DNA from: an uncultured Selenomonadales bacterium
GTDB taxonomy: Bacteria; Bacillota; Negativicutes; Acidaminococcales; Acidaminococcaceae
Length of the DNA stretch: 64,000 bases
Assembly (NCBI GenBank): GCA_900314855.1
Contig: OMWZ01000004.1
Span: 54,030-118,029, forward strand
Direction of reading: 5' to 3'
The notes under the pieces were generated by a model. That model did no database searches. It worked only from the letters and a program-made list of their open reading frames with translations, and was not told the origin of the DNA. This document shows, piece after piece, positions 16,686 through 24,929 of the stretch. A program made the position numbers and the translations under genes. Numbering within the stretch: the first letter of the stretch is position 1; each line of letters opens with the position of its first letter.

Positions 16686-17726
16686 ATGGAAAGTCAGATG
16701 CAGTTCATCCGGAAGCTGCCGGAACCTCTGGACTTGATGGAAGAAATCCCGCTGCGCCGCGAGTTGGCGCTGCGCAAGGAAAAACGGGACGAGGAAATCA
16801 AACGGATTTTAACGGGCGAGGACGACCGCTTTTTGCTGATTATCGGCCCGTGCTCCGCCGACAACGAGCCGGCCGTGCTGGAATACATGACGCGCCTCGC
16901 CAAGGTGCAGGAGGCCGTGCGGGACACGCTGTTCATCATCCCCCGCGTGTACACGAACAAGCCGCGTACCATTGGCGTAGGGTACAAGGGAATGCTGCAC
17001 CAGCCCGACCCGGAAGGCAAGGAAAACATGCTCCTGGGCATTAAGGCCATCCGCCGCATGCACGTCCACGTCATCGAGGAGACGGGCTTTACCTGCGCCG
17101 AGGAAATCCTTTATCCGGAAAACCACCGGTACCTGCAGGACCTGCTCAGCTACGGCGCCATCGGAGCCCGCAGCGTCGAAGACCAGCTGCACCGCATGAT
17201 CGCGTCCGGGGCGGGAATCCCCGTGGGGATGAAGAATCCCACCAGCGGCGACCTGTCGGTCATGATGAACTCCATTGAGGCGGCGCAGAACGGGCAGAAC
17301 TTCCTCTTCCACGGCTGGGAAGTGAAGACCACGGGCAATGTCCTGGCCCACGCGATCCTGCGGGGGTATGTGAACCACTTCGGCACGAGCATGCCCAACT
17401 ACCACTACGAAAACCTGCAGACCGTCCTGGAATATTACCACCAGCGCGGTCTGGCGAATCCCGCCGTGGTCGTGGACACGAATCACTCCAATTCGGGCAA
17501 ACGCTACCTGGAGCAGGTGCGGATCGCCAAGGACGTCATGCATAGCCGCCATGAATCGCAGGATATCCGCCGCCTGGTCAAGGGCCTTATGGTGGAAAGC
17601 TATCTGGTGGACGGGTCCCAGAAGGTGGACGGAGGCGTTTTCGGCCAGTCCATTACGGACCCGTGCCTCGGCTGGGACAAGACGGAACGGCTGATCCTGG
17701 ACCTGGCCGGCCTGGTCCGGGCGTAA
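16686..17726 (+). CDS. aroF: 3-deoxy-7-phosphoheptulonate (DAHP) synthase, AroG/AroF type
   Basis: First step of the shikimate pathway: PEP plus erythrose 4-phosphate to DAHP. At 346 aa it has the length of class I alpha enzymes. Family motifs include LLIIGPCSADN near the N-terminus, KPRTIGVGYKGMLHQPDPEG, GARSVEDQLHRMIASG, and the C-terminal DTNHSNSGKR with metal ligands. The class I-alpha group (AroF/G/H) is feedback-inhibited by aromatic amino acids, but which one acts here cannot be read off. The ATG was chosen because GGAAAGGAAG lies 8 nt upstream; the longer frame from 16614 lacks a start context. It is monocistronic, with a convergent ACT-domain gene next door. Confidence 0.93.
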   Translation: MESQMQFIRKLPEPLDLMEEIPLRRELALRKEKRDEEIKRILTGEDDRFLLIIGPCSADNEPAVLEYMTRLAKVQEAVRDTLFIIPRVYTNKPRTIGVGYKGMLHQPDPEGKENMLLGIKAIRRMHVHVIEETGFTCAEEILYPENHRYLQDLLSYGAIGARSVEDQLHRMIASGAGIPVGMKNPTSGDLSVMMNSIEAAQNGQNFLFHGWEVKTTGNVLAHAILRGYVNHFGTSMPNYHYENLQTVLEYYHQRGLANPAVVVDTNHSNSGKRYLEQVRIAKDVMHSRHESQDIRRLVKGLMVESYLVDGSQKVDGGVFGQSITDPCLGWDKTERLILDLAGLVRA

Positions 17727-17823
17727 GGGGGAGCGGCCGCGGGACGCCTGCCCCGCGGCTTCCCGCAGCGCCGGGAGCCCGGGCTCCCCGCAGGCAGCAG
17801 GGCGTCCCGGCAACGGCCGGGGC

Positions 17824-18237
17824 TCAGAAAGTGTCGAGCAGATGATAGCCTTTACCGCGCAGGAACGGTTCTGTTTCCGATTCGTTCGTCGCGAAGACGG
17901 CGATGGGGGAGCCGGACCGGCGGTCAAAGGAAATATACAGGTAGCGGATCATGACGTTGGCCGCATGCAGGTCCCGCAGGATGCGGTTCAGGGCGCCGGG
18001 CTTGTCCGACGCCATGTCGATGGCCAGGACCCGGTCCAGCCGGCACTGGTAGCCTGCCCGGGTCAATTCCTCCAGCGAATCCTCCGGCCGGTCCGTAATC
18101 AGGCGGATGATGCCGAATTCGGCGCTGTCCGTGGCGAGCATGGTGTAGATGTTGATCCCCCTGTCCGCCAGGACGGCCGTGATCTGGCTCAGGGCGCCTT
18201 CCGTGTTGGCGGCAAATAAAGAAACTTGTTGCAGCAT
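17824..18237 (-). CDS. Double-ACT-domain protein
   Basis: Small predicted amino-acid-binding protein of 137 aa made of two ACT domains. The first covers about residues 1-65 (VSLFAANTEGALSQITAVLADRGINIY), the second about 67-135 (VLAIDMASDKPGALNRILRDLHAANV). There is no catalytic domain. Such proteins act as sensors or regulatory subunits; related tandem-ACT proteins are common in anaerobes next to branched-chain or aromatic amino acid genes. The convergent neighbour is DAHP synthase, so an aromatic amino acid link is possible but not shown. A GAAGGAA ribosome-binding site precedes the ATG at 18235-18237. Confidence 0.78.
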   Translation of the reverse strand: MLQQVSLFAANTEGALSQITAVLADRGINIYTMLATDSAEFGIIRLITDRPEDSLEELTRAGYQCRLDRVLAIDMASDKPGALNRILRDLHAANVMIRYLYISFDRRSGSPIAVFATNESETEPFLRGKGYHLLDTF

Positions 18238-18529
18238 AGGATAATTCCTTCCCTTCTCTGCGGTCCGCGCCGCTGCGGGACCGTCTGTTCGAGCGGCGGC
18301 AGGACGCCGCAGGTTCGTGGCCTCTAGTCTACCACGGTTCGGGCGAAAAAGGAAGGAAAGGCGCCGCCGCGCCCGGCCTTCGCCGATCTGGCCGCACCCG
18401 TACGGGACGGAGTATAACAAACGTTACACTTCTCATTGGCAGAAGTAGACAGTTGCCCATTGGGAAAGATACAAGCCGCGGAATTGATACATCTTCCCTA
18501 AAGTATACAAAAAACACGTTGGATTTTCG
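18238..18529. other. Intergenic region between divergent ACT-domain and ABC-transporter genes
   Basis: About 290 bp with no convincing gene. A TATACT on the minus strand (18411-18416) could be a -10 for the ACT-domain gene, but no matching -35 was found. GC-rich inverted stretches around 18270-18380 form no clear terminator. Confidence 0.4.
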
Positions 18530-18558
18530 TTGACGGAAGCCATACCCTTGGTTACAAT
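18530..18558 (+). promoter_or_regulatory. Predicted promoter of the amino acid ABC transporter
   Basis: TTGACG (18530-18535), exactly 17 bp, TACAAT (18553-18558). A GGAGGGGAG ribosome-binding site follows before the ATG at 18593. Confidence 0.75.
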
Positions 18559-18592
18559 GAGGGTACATTCTGAATGATGGAGGGGAGTACCT

Positions 18593-19441
18593 ATGAAAAA
18601 AGTATTGCGGACGCTGCTTTGCCTGGCTATGCTGGCCGCCATGATCGTCGCGGCAGGCTGCGGCGGCAGCGGGGATAAGAAAGAAGCGTCGGGGCAGAAG
18701 GTCCTGAAAGTCGGGATGGAGTGCGCCTACGCACCCTACAACTGGTCCCAGACGACGAACGCCAACGGCGCCGTGCCCATCGCGGGGACGAATGAGTTCG
18801 CCAACGGCTACGATGTCATGATGGCGAAAAAGCTCGCGGAAGCGATGAACCGGAAGCTGGAAATCCATAAGATGGAATGGGACGGCCTGGCTCCGGCTGT
18901 CGTTTCCGGCAAGATCGACGCGGCCATCGCCGGCATGTCTATTACGGCGAAGCGGAAACAGTCCGTCGATTTCACGAAACCGTACTATTACGCCAGTGTC
19001 GTCGCCCTGGTCAAAAAAGACGGCCCCTTCGCCAACGCCCAGAGCGTGGCGGACCTGAAAGGCGCCGTCGCCACGAGCCAGCTGAACACCATCTGGTATG
19101 ACCAGATCGACCAGATCCCGGCGGTCAAGAAGCTGCCGGCCATCGACACGGTTCCGGGCATGGTCGTTGCCCTGACGAGCGGCAAAGTCAACGTCCTCGT
19201 CTGCGACATCCCGACGGCCAAGGCCGCGGCCTACACCAACAAAGACCTTGTCATGCTCGAGTTCAAGGGGGACAAGGGCTTCAAGACTTCCCGCGAAGAT
19301 GTGGAAATCGGCGTGGCGGTCAAGAAGGGCAACAAGGAACTCCTGGACGGCATGAACAAAGTCCTGGGCGGCATGACCGAGGCGGACTTCAACAAAATCA
19401 TGGACGAAGCCATCAAGCTGCAGCCCATGGCCAAGCAGTGA
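18593..19441 (+). CDS. Polar amino acid ABC transporter, substrate-binding lipoprotein
   Basis: Periplasmic binding protein of family 3 (282 aa) that delivers an amino acid to the permease encoded downstream. A lipoprotein signal ends in VAAGC with Cys23 as the lipidated residue. The mature part starts with KVLKVGMECAYAPYNW, and the typical AAIAGMSITAKRKQSVDFTKPYY segment binds the alpha-amino and carboxylate groups in relatives. The substrate (for example glutamine, arginine or cystine) is not decidable from motifs. It is the first gene of a three-gene unit with the permease (81-bp gap) and ATPase. The short intergenic stretch before the permease may hold a weak hairpin that lets this abundant component be made in excess. 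Confidence 0.9.
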   Translation: MKKVLRTLLCLAMLAAMIVAAGCGGSGDKKEASGQKVLKVGMECAYAPYNWSQTTNANGAVPIAGTNEFANGYDVMMAKKLAEAMNRKLEIHKMEWDGLAPAVVSGKIDAAIAGMSITAKRKQSVDFTKPYYYASVVALVKKDGPFANAQSVADLKGAVATSQLNTIWYDQIDQIPAVKKLPAIDTVPGMVVALTSGKVNVLVCDIPTAKAAAYTNKDLVMLEFKGDKGFKTSREDVEIGVAVKKGNKELLDGMNKVLGGMTEADFNKIMDEAIKLQPMAKQ

Positions 19442-19521
19442 GTTCCGGAAAAACGGATTCACCTCGTCATTGACTTGCGGGACGGCGGCGCTGTCCCGCA
19501 TTTTTCGTTAGGAGACATACT

Positions 19522-20328
19522 ATGAACGTACCGGAAACATTTACAGGCTGGGTCGTTTTCCTGCTCCAGCAGTACGGCGGGGTCCTGTTGAAAGGGGCCC
19601 TGGTGACGCTGTTCCTGGCCATCACGGGCACGCTGGTGGGCTGCCTGATCGGCCTGTTGGTCGGTGCCATCCAGACCATTCCCGAGGAGGAAACGGAAAG
19701 CGCCGTGTCCCGGGCGGCCCTGAAGGCTCTGAAGAAGCTGCTCTATGCCTATGTGGAAGTCTTTCGCGGAACGCCGATGATCGTCCAGGCCATGGTCGTC
19801 TATTATGGCGCCATGAGTATCTTCAACCTGGACATGTCGCCCCTCTTCGCGGGCTTCTTCGTCGTGTCCATCAACACGGGCGCCTACATGGCCGAGACCA
19901 TCCGCGGCGGCATCGAATCCATCGACGACGGCCAGAAAGAAGCGGCCATCGCTATCGGCATGAACCATTTCGAAGCCATGCGGTATATTATTTTGCCCCA
20001 GGCGGTCCGCAACATCCTGCCGCAGATCGGCAACAACCTGATCATCAACATCAAGGATACGTCGGTCCTGAACGTCATTTCCGTGACGGAGCTCTACTTT
20101 GCGTCCAAGTCGGCCGCCGGCGTGTACTACAAATATTTCGAGATTTTCTTTGTCACGTGCGTGATCTACTTTATCATGACCTTTACGGCGTCGCGCCTGC
20201 TGCGCTGGTGGGAAAAGCGCATCGACGGGCCGTCCGATTACCGCCTCGTCGAGTACGATCCCCTGGTGGACCCCTGCACGGAGTATCCCATGACCATGGT
20301 CAAGAAAGGAGGCCGGCGCCATGACTGA
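19522..20328 (+). CDS. Polar amino acid ABC transporter permease (HisM/GlnP family)
   Basis: Inner-membrane permease of 268 aa. It carries about five hydrophobic segments and the EAA loop ([22 protein letters not shown]) that docks on the ATPase. The preceding [15 protein letters not shown] segment is standard in this family. A charged insert between the first and second membrane regions (about residues 52-72, [18 protein letters not shown]) is longer than in most homologues. The stop overlaps the start of the ATPase gene by 8 bp, so the two are translationally coupled. Only one permease gene is present, so a homodimeric permease is expected. Confidence 0.92.
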   Translation: MNVPETFTGWVVFLLQQYGGVLLKGALVTLFLAITGTLVGCLIGLLVGAIQTIPEEETESAVSRAALKALKKLLYAYVEVFRGTPMIVQAMVVYYGAMSIFNLDMSPLFAGFFVVSINTGAYMAETIRGGIESIDDGQKEAAIAIGMNHFEAMRYIILPQAVRNILPQIGNNLIINIKDTSVLNVISVTELYFASKSAAGVYYKYFEIFFVTCVIYFIMTFTASRLLRWWEKRIDGPSDYRLVEYDPLVDPCTEYPMTMVKKGGRRHD

Positions 20329-21100
20329 ACCGGTCCTGTCCCTGCGCGGCCTGAAAAAAAGTTTCGGCAGCCGCGAAATCCTGAAAGGCATTTCGTTCGA
20401 CGTCCACAAGGGAGATGTCGTGACCATCATCGGTCCGTCGGGATCGGGGAAATCCACCTTGATCCGCTGCGTCAATTTCCTCGAGACCCCGACGGCAGGC
20501 GAGGTCCTGTACCAGGGTAAACCTGTGCGGGAGGCCTTTCACAAGCTGCCCTTGTATCGCACGAAGGTCGGCATGGTGTTCCAGCAGTTCAACCTGTTCC
20601 ACAACCTGAACGTCCTGGATAACTGCACTGTCGGCCCTGTCAAGGTCCTGGGCATGGACAAACTGGAAGCGGAGCGGAAAGCCGTCCGCTTCCTCGAAAC
20701 CGTGGGAATGCACGGTTACGTGAACGCCAAGCCGAACCAGTTGTCGGGCGGGCAGAAACAGCGTGTCGCCATTGCCCGCGCCCTGACCCTGGAGCCGGAG
20801 GTCCTCCTGTTGGATGAACCGACGTCGGCCCTGGATCCGGAAATGGTCGGCGAAGTCCTGTCCGTCATGCGCAAACTGGCCGACGAAGGCCTTACCATGG
20901 TTGTTGTCACGCACGAGATGGCGTTTGCCCGCGATGTGTCGAGCCGCGTGATCTTCATCGATCAGGGGGTCATCGCGGAGGAGGGGACGCCGGCGGATAT
21001 TTTTGAACACGCCAAACAGAAGCGTACCCAGGACTTTTTGTCCCGTTTCCGCCTCCAGTACGGCGACGCGGGGAAGGAGCCGCCGCGGCCGCAGGCCTGA
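20321..21100 (+). CDS. Polar amino acid ABC transporter ATP-binding protein (GlnQ/HisP-like)
   Basis: Cytoplasmic ATPase of 259 aa that powers uptake by the adjacent permease. Walker A is GPSGSGKST, the signature is [15 protein letters not shown], Walker B is [13 protein letters not shown], and the switch His is in VVVTHEM. All key residues are intact. The GGAGG in the overlap with the permease gene serves as its ribosome-binding site. There is no T-run terminator just after the stop, but the 218-bp gap to the LD-carboxypeptidase gene suggests that gene is a separate unit. Confidence 0.94.
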   Translation: MTEPVLSLRGLKKSFGSREILKGISFDVHKGDVVTIIGPSGSGKSTLIRCVNFLETPTAGEVLYQGKPVREAFHKLPLYRTKVGMVFQQFNLFHNLNVLDNCTVGPVKVLGMDKLEAERKAVRFLETVGMHGYVNAKPNQLSGGQKQRVAIARALTLEPEVLLLDEPTSALDPEMVGEVLSVMRKLADEGLTMVVVTHEMAFARDVSSRVIFIDQGVIAEEGTPADIFEHAKQKRTQDFLSRFRLQYGDAGKEPPRPQA

Positions 21101-21318
21101 CGACGGCGCGGGTTCCCCGAAAAAGGGCGGGCCGGACAAAAAAGACGGCGCCCTCCCTCGAAAAAAGGTCTGCCGTCCAGGCAGGAATCAGGCCTCCCGG
21201 AGTAGAATTCCTTAGGGAGCAGCTTTTTACGAAACCGCTTCGAGGACTTCCGTCATGGTCCGCGAACGGACCGGGCGGGAGTTTTTTTGTACGGGAACGC
21301 GTCCCGAAGGAGGAATAG

Positions 21319-22713
21319 ATGACGAAGTACGGCAGCAAGAAGCGCGGCGGCAACTGGTGGCTGGCGGCGGCAGCCGCCCTGTGCCTGGCAGCGGCACCCT
21401 GGACGGCGCCAATCACGGCGGCAGCGGCGGAAGCCGGCGCGCAGCAGACGGAACAGACCTATTCGCGGCCCTGGACCTACGACGACGAAAAAGCCGGCGG
21501 GACGGACGCCGCGGCGGGCAAGCTGAACCTTGCCACGCCGGACACGCCGATCGTGTCCTCCCGGCCCCATCCCGCCCCGGGCCGTCCGCGCCGCCGTCCG
21601 GCGCCCCGTCCCCGGACGGAACGGGGCGGGCAGGCGGAACGGCCTGCCGGGCCGACAGCTGCGTCCGCGCCGGACGCGACAGCGCCTGCCGTGACTTCGC
21701 CGGCCGCGCCGGACGTGGCGGCACCTGCCGCGGCGGCGCCGGAACCTGCGGAAGATGCGCTGGCGCCGGCGGACGCCCAGTCCCGCCCGTGGGTGAAGGG
21801 CAAGGCCCTGCAGCCTGGCGACACAATCGGCATCATCGCGCCCGCCAGTCCCCTGGACGGGGACCTGGAACCCTATCTGGAGGTCCTGCACCAGCTGGGC
21901 TATCAGACGAAGCTGGCGCCCCACGCGCGGGCCGTGGATGGGTATCTGGCCGGCACGGACGAGGAGCGGGCCCAGGACATCAACGATTTTTTTGCCGACG
22001 ATACGGTCCAGGCCCTCTTGTGCCTGCGGGGCGGCTATGGCAGTGCCCGCACGCTGGACTTGCTGGACTATGAAGCCATCCGCTGGCACCCGAAGCTCCT
22101 CCTGGGCTTCAGCGATGTCACGGCGCTGCAGACGGCCCTGGGAAGCCGCTCCGGCCTTGTTACGGTATCGAGCCCCTTCCTGAGCCAGCTGCGCGCCGGC
22201 GCGTCCTATTCCCTGGATCTTTTCCGTCAGGGCGTGGCGACGAACCAGCCCTTGGGAAAACTTTCCCTCCCGGCAGGCCGGAAACTGGAGACCTTGCAGT
22301 CCGGTTCGGCCCGGGGCCGTTTGGCCGGCGGCAACCTGTCCGTCCTGAGTTCCCTCGTGGGGACTCCTTACGGGCTGGATGGCACGGACGCCATCCTGGT
22401 CCTGGAAGAAGTGGGCGAGGCGCCGTACCGCGTGGACCGCATGCTGAACCAGCTCTACCAGAGCGGGCTCCTGCACCGGGTGGCCGCCATCTGCTACGGG
22501 GATTTTGTGAACTGCCCTGCCGGGCCGGACGGCGTGACCGTTGACGACGTGCTGCTCCATTATGCCGTCCTGTCGGGAAAACCTGCCATCAAGGGCCTGC
22601 CCGTGGGACACGGCGGGGATAATGCCTTCGTGCCTTACGGCGTCCTGGCCACCCTGCAAGCCAACGACGATGGCACGGCATCCCTGACCGTTACGGAAAG
22701 CCACGCCCGGTAA
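21319..22713 (+). CDS. LD-carboxypeptidase (S66 family) with long N-terminal extension
   Basis: Murein peptide recycling or trimming enzyme of the MccF/LdcA family: it cuts the bond between L- and D-amino acids in muropeptides. The S66 domain begins at about residue 160 (LQPGDTIGIIAPASPLDG). The nucleophile lies in GFSDVTAL (Ser265), the catalytic Glu in VLEEVGE (residues 363-364) and the His in GHGGDN (His431). Unlike the cytoplasmic LdcA of E. coli, it starts with a signal peptide and has about 100 residues of Ala/Pro/Arg-rich low complexity before the enzyme domain. It is therefore probably periplasmic. The unusual extension may tether it to the wall; that is inference. Confidence 0.88.
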   Translation: MTKYGSKKRGGNWWLAAAAALCLAAAPWTAPITAAAAEAGAQQTEQTYSRPWTYDDEKAGGTDAAAGKLNLATPDTPIVSSRPHPAPGRPRRRPAPRPRTERGGQAERPAGPTAASAPDATAPAVTSPAAPDVAAPAAAAPEPAEDALAPADAQSRPWVKGKALQPGDTIGIIAPASPLDGDLEPYLEVLHQLGYQTKLAPHARAVDGYLAGTDEERAQDINDFFADDTVQALLCLRGGYGSARTLDLLDYEAIRWHPKLLLGFSDVTALQTALGSRSGLVTVSSPFLSQLRAGASYSLDLFRQGVATNQPLGKLSLPAGRKLETLQSGSARGRLAGGNLSVLSSLVGTPYGLDGTDAILVLEEVGEAPYRVDRMLNQLYQSGLLHRVAAICYGDFVNCPAGPDGVTVDDVLLHYAVLSGKPAIKGLPVGHGGDNAFVPYGVLATLQANDDGTASLTVTESHAR

Positions 22714-22781
22714 CGGGATCCGGGAACAGGCCGGGACCCCGCGCCGGCAGGCTCTCCGGGATCCGCGGCAACGCAAAAAAA

Positions 22782-22822
22782 GGGGACTGTGAAGAAAAAA
22801 TCTTCACAGTCCCCGTTCTTTT
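22782..22822. terminator. Bidirectional intrinsic terminator between LD-carboxypeptidase and tRNA cluster
   Basis: GGGGACTGTGAAGA pairs with TCTTCACAGTCCCC around a short A-rich loop. It is flanked by A-run and T-run, so it can end transcripts from both directions (protein gene on plus, tRNAs on minus). Confidence 0.88.
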
Positions 22823-22825
22823 TTA

Positions 22826-22902
<77 letters not shown>

Positions 22903-22919
22903 GGCTGCGCAAATAAAAA

Positions 22920-22993
22920 TGGAGCGGGCGATGGGAATCGAACCCACAACATCAGCTTGGAAGGCTGAGGTTATACCACTTAACTACACCCGC
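22920..22993 (-). tRNA. tRNA-Gly (anticodon TCC)
   Basis: Acceptor GCGGGTG pairs with CGCCCGC; anticodon loop CTTCCAA; T-loop TTCGATT; discriminator T and encoded CCA at the 3' end (22920-22922). It lies 17 bp from the tRNA-Arg gene. Confidence 0.95.
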
Positions 22994-23017
22994 ATCATTA
23001 GTCCGGCCCTCACAAAT

Positions 23018-23094
23018 TGGTCGGAGCGACAGGATTTGAACCTGCGACACCCTGCTCCCAAGGCAGGTGCGCTACCAAACTGCGCTACGCCCCG
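23018..23094 (-). tRNA. tRNA-Pro (anticodon TGG)
   Basis: Acceptor CGGGGCG pairs with CGGAGCG read in antiparallel (one wobble); anticodon loop CTTGGGA; T-loop TTCAAAT; encoded CCA at 23018-23020. It is the first tRNA of the Pro-Gly-Arg transcript. Confidence 0.95.
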
Positions 23095-23117
23095 AAATCC
23101 AAGATGCTACAGCAAAC

Positions 23118-23147
23118 ATTATATATGAGGGGCAAGCGCGTTGTCAA
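23118..23147 (-). promoter_or_regulatory. Promoter of the tRNA cluster
   Basis: On the minus strand, consensus TTGACA (23147-23142), 18-bp spacer and consensus TATAAT (23123-23118), 24 bp before the tRNA-Pro 5' end. Confidence 0.85.
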
Positions 23148-23193
23148 GTCCGCCGGGGGGACTCCCGCGCGGAAGAAATCCCCCGCAGAAAAG

Positions 23194-23221
23194 AAAACCC
23201 CTGCCGGCGGGGCAGGGGTTT
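23194..23221 (-). terminator. Rubrerythrin terminator
   Basis: AAACCCCTGCC pairs with GGCAGGGGTTT around a short GGCGG loop, followed on the minus strand by TTTTCTTTTC. It ends the rubrerythrin transcript just before the tRNA promoter. Confidence 0.8.
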
Positions 23222-23259
23222 CGGGTACGGGAATATCAGGAGAGGATCATGAGGGATGA

Positions 23260-23805
23260 TTATTTGCCGAAATACCGTTTCAGCAGGCCGGCGAACGCTT
23301 TGCCGTGACGGGCTTCGTCGCGGGCCATTTCATGGACGGAGTCATGGATGGCGTCCAGGTTCAGGGCCTTCGCGCGTTTGGCCAGGTCGGTCTTGCCGGC
23401 GGTCGCGCCATTTTCGGCTTCAACACGCATGGACAGATTCTTTTCGGTGCTGTCGGTCAGGACTTCGCCCAGCAGTTCCGCGAAGCGGGACGCATGATCG
23501 GCTTCTTCCATAGCGGCTTTCTGGTAGTACAGGCCGATTTCCGGATAGCCTTCGCGAAACGCGACGCGGCTCATGGCCAGGTACATGCCGACTTCGGAGC
23601 ATTCCCCGTTGAAGTTGGCGCGCAGGTCTTCCTTGATGTCTTCGGGAACATCGTTGGCAACCCCCAGGACGTGTTCAGCAGCCCAGGACATTTCGCCTTT
23701 CTGTTCGACGAATTTGGAAGCGGGAGCGCCGCACTGCGGGCATTTTTCCGGAGCCGCTTCGCCTTCATACACATAACCGCAAACAGAGCATACAAACTTT
23801 TTCAT
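23260..23805 (-). CDS. Rubrerythrin, N-terminal rubredoxin type (reverse rubrerythrin)
   Basis: Peroxide-reducing non-haem iron protein of 181 aa that protects anaerobes. The rubredoxin domain comes first (Cys6, Cys9, Cys22, Cys25 in CSVC and CPQC), and the ferritin-like di-iron domain follows with [19 protein letters not shown] and DEARHGK supplying Glu and His ligands. This order is the reverse of the classic protein and is typical of oxygen-responsive rubrerythrins in clostridia and relatives. An AGGAGG ribosome-binding site sits 8 nt before the ATG. It has its own strong promoter and terminator, so it is a single-gene unit. Confidence 0.93.
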   Translation of the reverse strand: MKKFVCSVCGYVYEGEAAPEKCPQCGAPASKFVEQKGEMSWAAEHVLGVANDVPEDIKEDLRANFNGECSEVGMYLAMSRVAFREGYPEIGLYYQKAAMEEADHASRFAELLGEVLTDSTEKNLSMRVEAENGATAGKTDLAKRAKALNLDAIHDSVHEMARDEARHGKAFAGLLKRYFGK

Positions 23806-23910
23806 GACAAATTCCTCCTTGTATCGTGGCGTTATTTTTTTAGTAGTACCGGCAGCCGACCGGTTCGCGTTTTTTTCTGTACGGCTCTCGCCGTTCCTTT
23901 GGACACCCTT

Positions 23911-23939
23911 ACTATAACACTTAGAATAAAGGATGTCAA
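23911..23939 (-). promoter_or_regulatory. Rubrerythrin promoter, possible PerR-type region
   Basis: On the minus strand TTGACA (23939-23934), 17-bp spacer, TATAGT (23916-23911). The spacer holds TTATTCTAAGTGTTATA, a partial match to a PerR-style inverted repeat (roughly nine of fourteen positions), so peroxide control is possible but weakly supported. Confidence 0.7.
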
Positions 23940-24113
23940 CGGATAATTGTTATTTTTATGATTATTTTTCAAGAAAATTTCCAAACCCCTCGGAATCGGG
24001 ACCGGGAATCCTACCGACACGCGCGCCGCCCGGGCGGGAATTCCCTGGAAATACCCCGGAAAATCCCTGTAGGGGAGTTGCCGGGAGCCCCGCGCTGCCG
24101 GGGGCGCAATCCG

Positions 24114-24722
24114 TCAGAACTTGATCGTCAGGCCGGCTCGCACGCCGCGGCTCTCGGCGTCGCCGCCCTGGTCCAGCTTCTTGAAGCGGTTGCTGTAATA
24201 GGAAACGTCCACATCGAGGTTGTTCAGGAGGGGCTTGCTGACGCCGATCTCAAAGGAGTTGAGTTTGTCGCCGTATCCCGCCGTGCCCCAGACGGTGAAC
24301 AGCAGGGGGATATCAAAACGTCCCTGCAGGCCTACCTGGGCCGAGTCGCTGCTCTTGTCCCAGTCGGCTACGTCGGTCTTGGCATGGACGTACCCGCCGT
24401 AGACAGACAGCCCCGGAATCACCTGGTACATCAAATTCAGCTGGTTCGTCTGGATATCATCCTGGTTGCTCCGATACTGGTCGTAGCGGTAGTGGAGGGC
24501 CGTCCTGCCGCCCAATCCCGCCGTGACGCCGCCGTAAGTGGAAACCTTTTTTCCCTCCGTGGGGAATTTGTCGAACTCCATGGCCGTCGGAAACGAGCCC
24601 CCGGCCGAAACGGCAATCCGCCCGGCATCGTAGTGCTTCAAGGGGGACGCCGCCGCCTGGGAACTGAAAGACAGGCTCGACCCGGCTACCAAGGCCGCTA
24701 ACAATACATACTGTAGGCGCAT
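24114..24722 (-). CDS. Small outer-membrane beta-barrel protein
   Basis: Predicted outer-membrane protein of 202 aa. The signal peptide covers about 25 residues and ends at SQAAASP. The rest alternates polar and aromatic residues in strand-length units (YGGVTAGLGG, ALHYRYDQYRS, NLMYQVIPGLSVYGGYVHAK, VGLQGRFDIPLLFTVWGTAGYG) and finishes with GLTIKF, an aromatic C-terminus as recognised by the BAM machinery. No enzyme motif is visible, so a porin-like or structural role is the most that can be said. The open frame extends more than 500 codons upstream as a shadow of the flippase gene. The ATG at 24720-24722 has AAGGAGGGG 6 nt before it. Confidence 0.75.
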   Translation of the reverse strand: MRLQYVLLAALVAGSSLSFSSQAAASPLKHYDAGRIAVSAGGSFPTAMEFDKFPTEGKKVSTYGGVTAGLGGRTALHYRYDQYRSNQDDIQTNQLNLMYQVIPGLSVYGGYVHAKTDVADWDKSSDSAQVGLQGRFDIPLLFTVWGTAGYGDKLNSFEIGVSKPLLNNLDVDVSYYSNRFKKLDQGGDAESRGVRAGLTIKF

Positions 24723-24857
24723 CCTGCACCCCTCCTTTCTCTTAGGTATCACTCTTATCATACCACATTTTACTCGCCTTTTGTGAAAGAATTCTGAACA
24801 TTTCCCTGTTTTGCCGTCCCGGCCGTCCCAAACCGCGCGGCCCCCCCTGTCTTTTGC

Positions 24858-24886
24858 TTGCGCAACGGCGGGAAAAAGGGTATAGT
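24858..24886 (+). promoter_or_regulatory. Predicted promoter of the flippase gene
   Basis: TTGCGC (24858-24863), 17-bp spacer, TATAGT (24881-24886), 44 bp before the GTG start. Confidence 0.6.
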
Positions 24887-24929
24887 TATCGTGTATTCTT
24901 ATCTCATCAGTTAATAGTAGGGATGTATC

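Noticed and set aside
22919..23259. Short plus-strand frames through the tRNA cluster (reading like GATGFEPATPCSQ)
   Set aside because: These are the familiar false proteins that arise from antisense reading of tRNA genes.
23911..23939. Confident PerR box at the rubrerythrin promoter
   Set aside because: Only about nine of fourteen conserved positions fit, so it was kept as a possibility rather than as a site.
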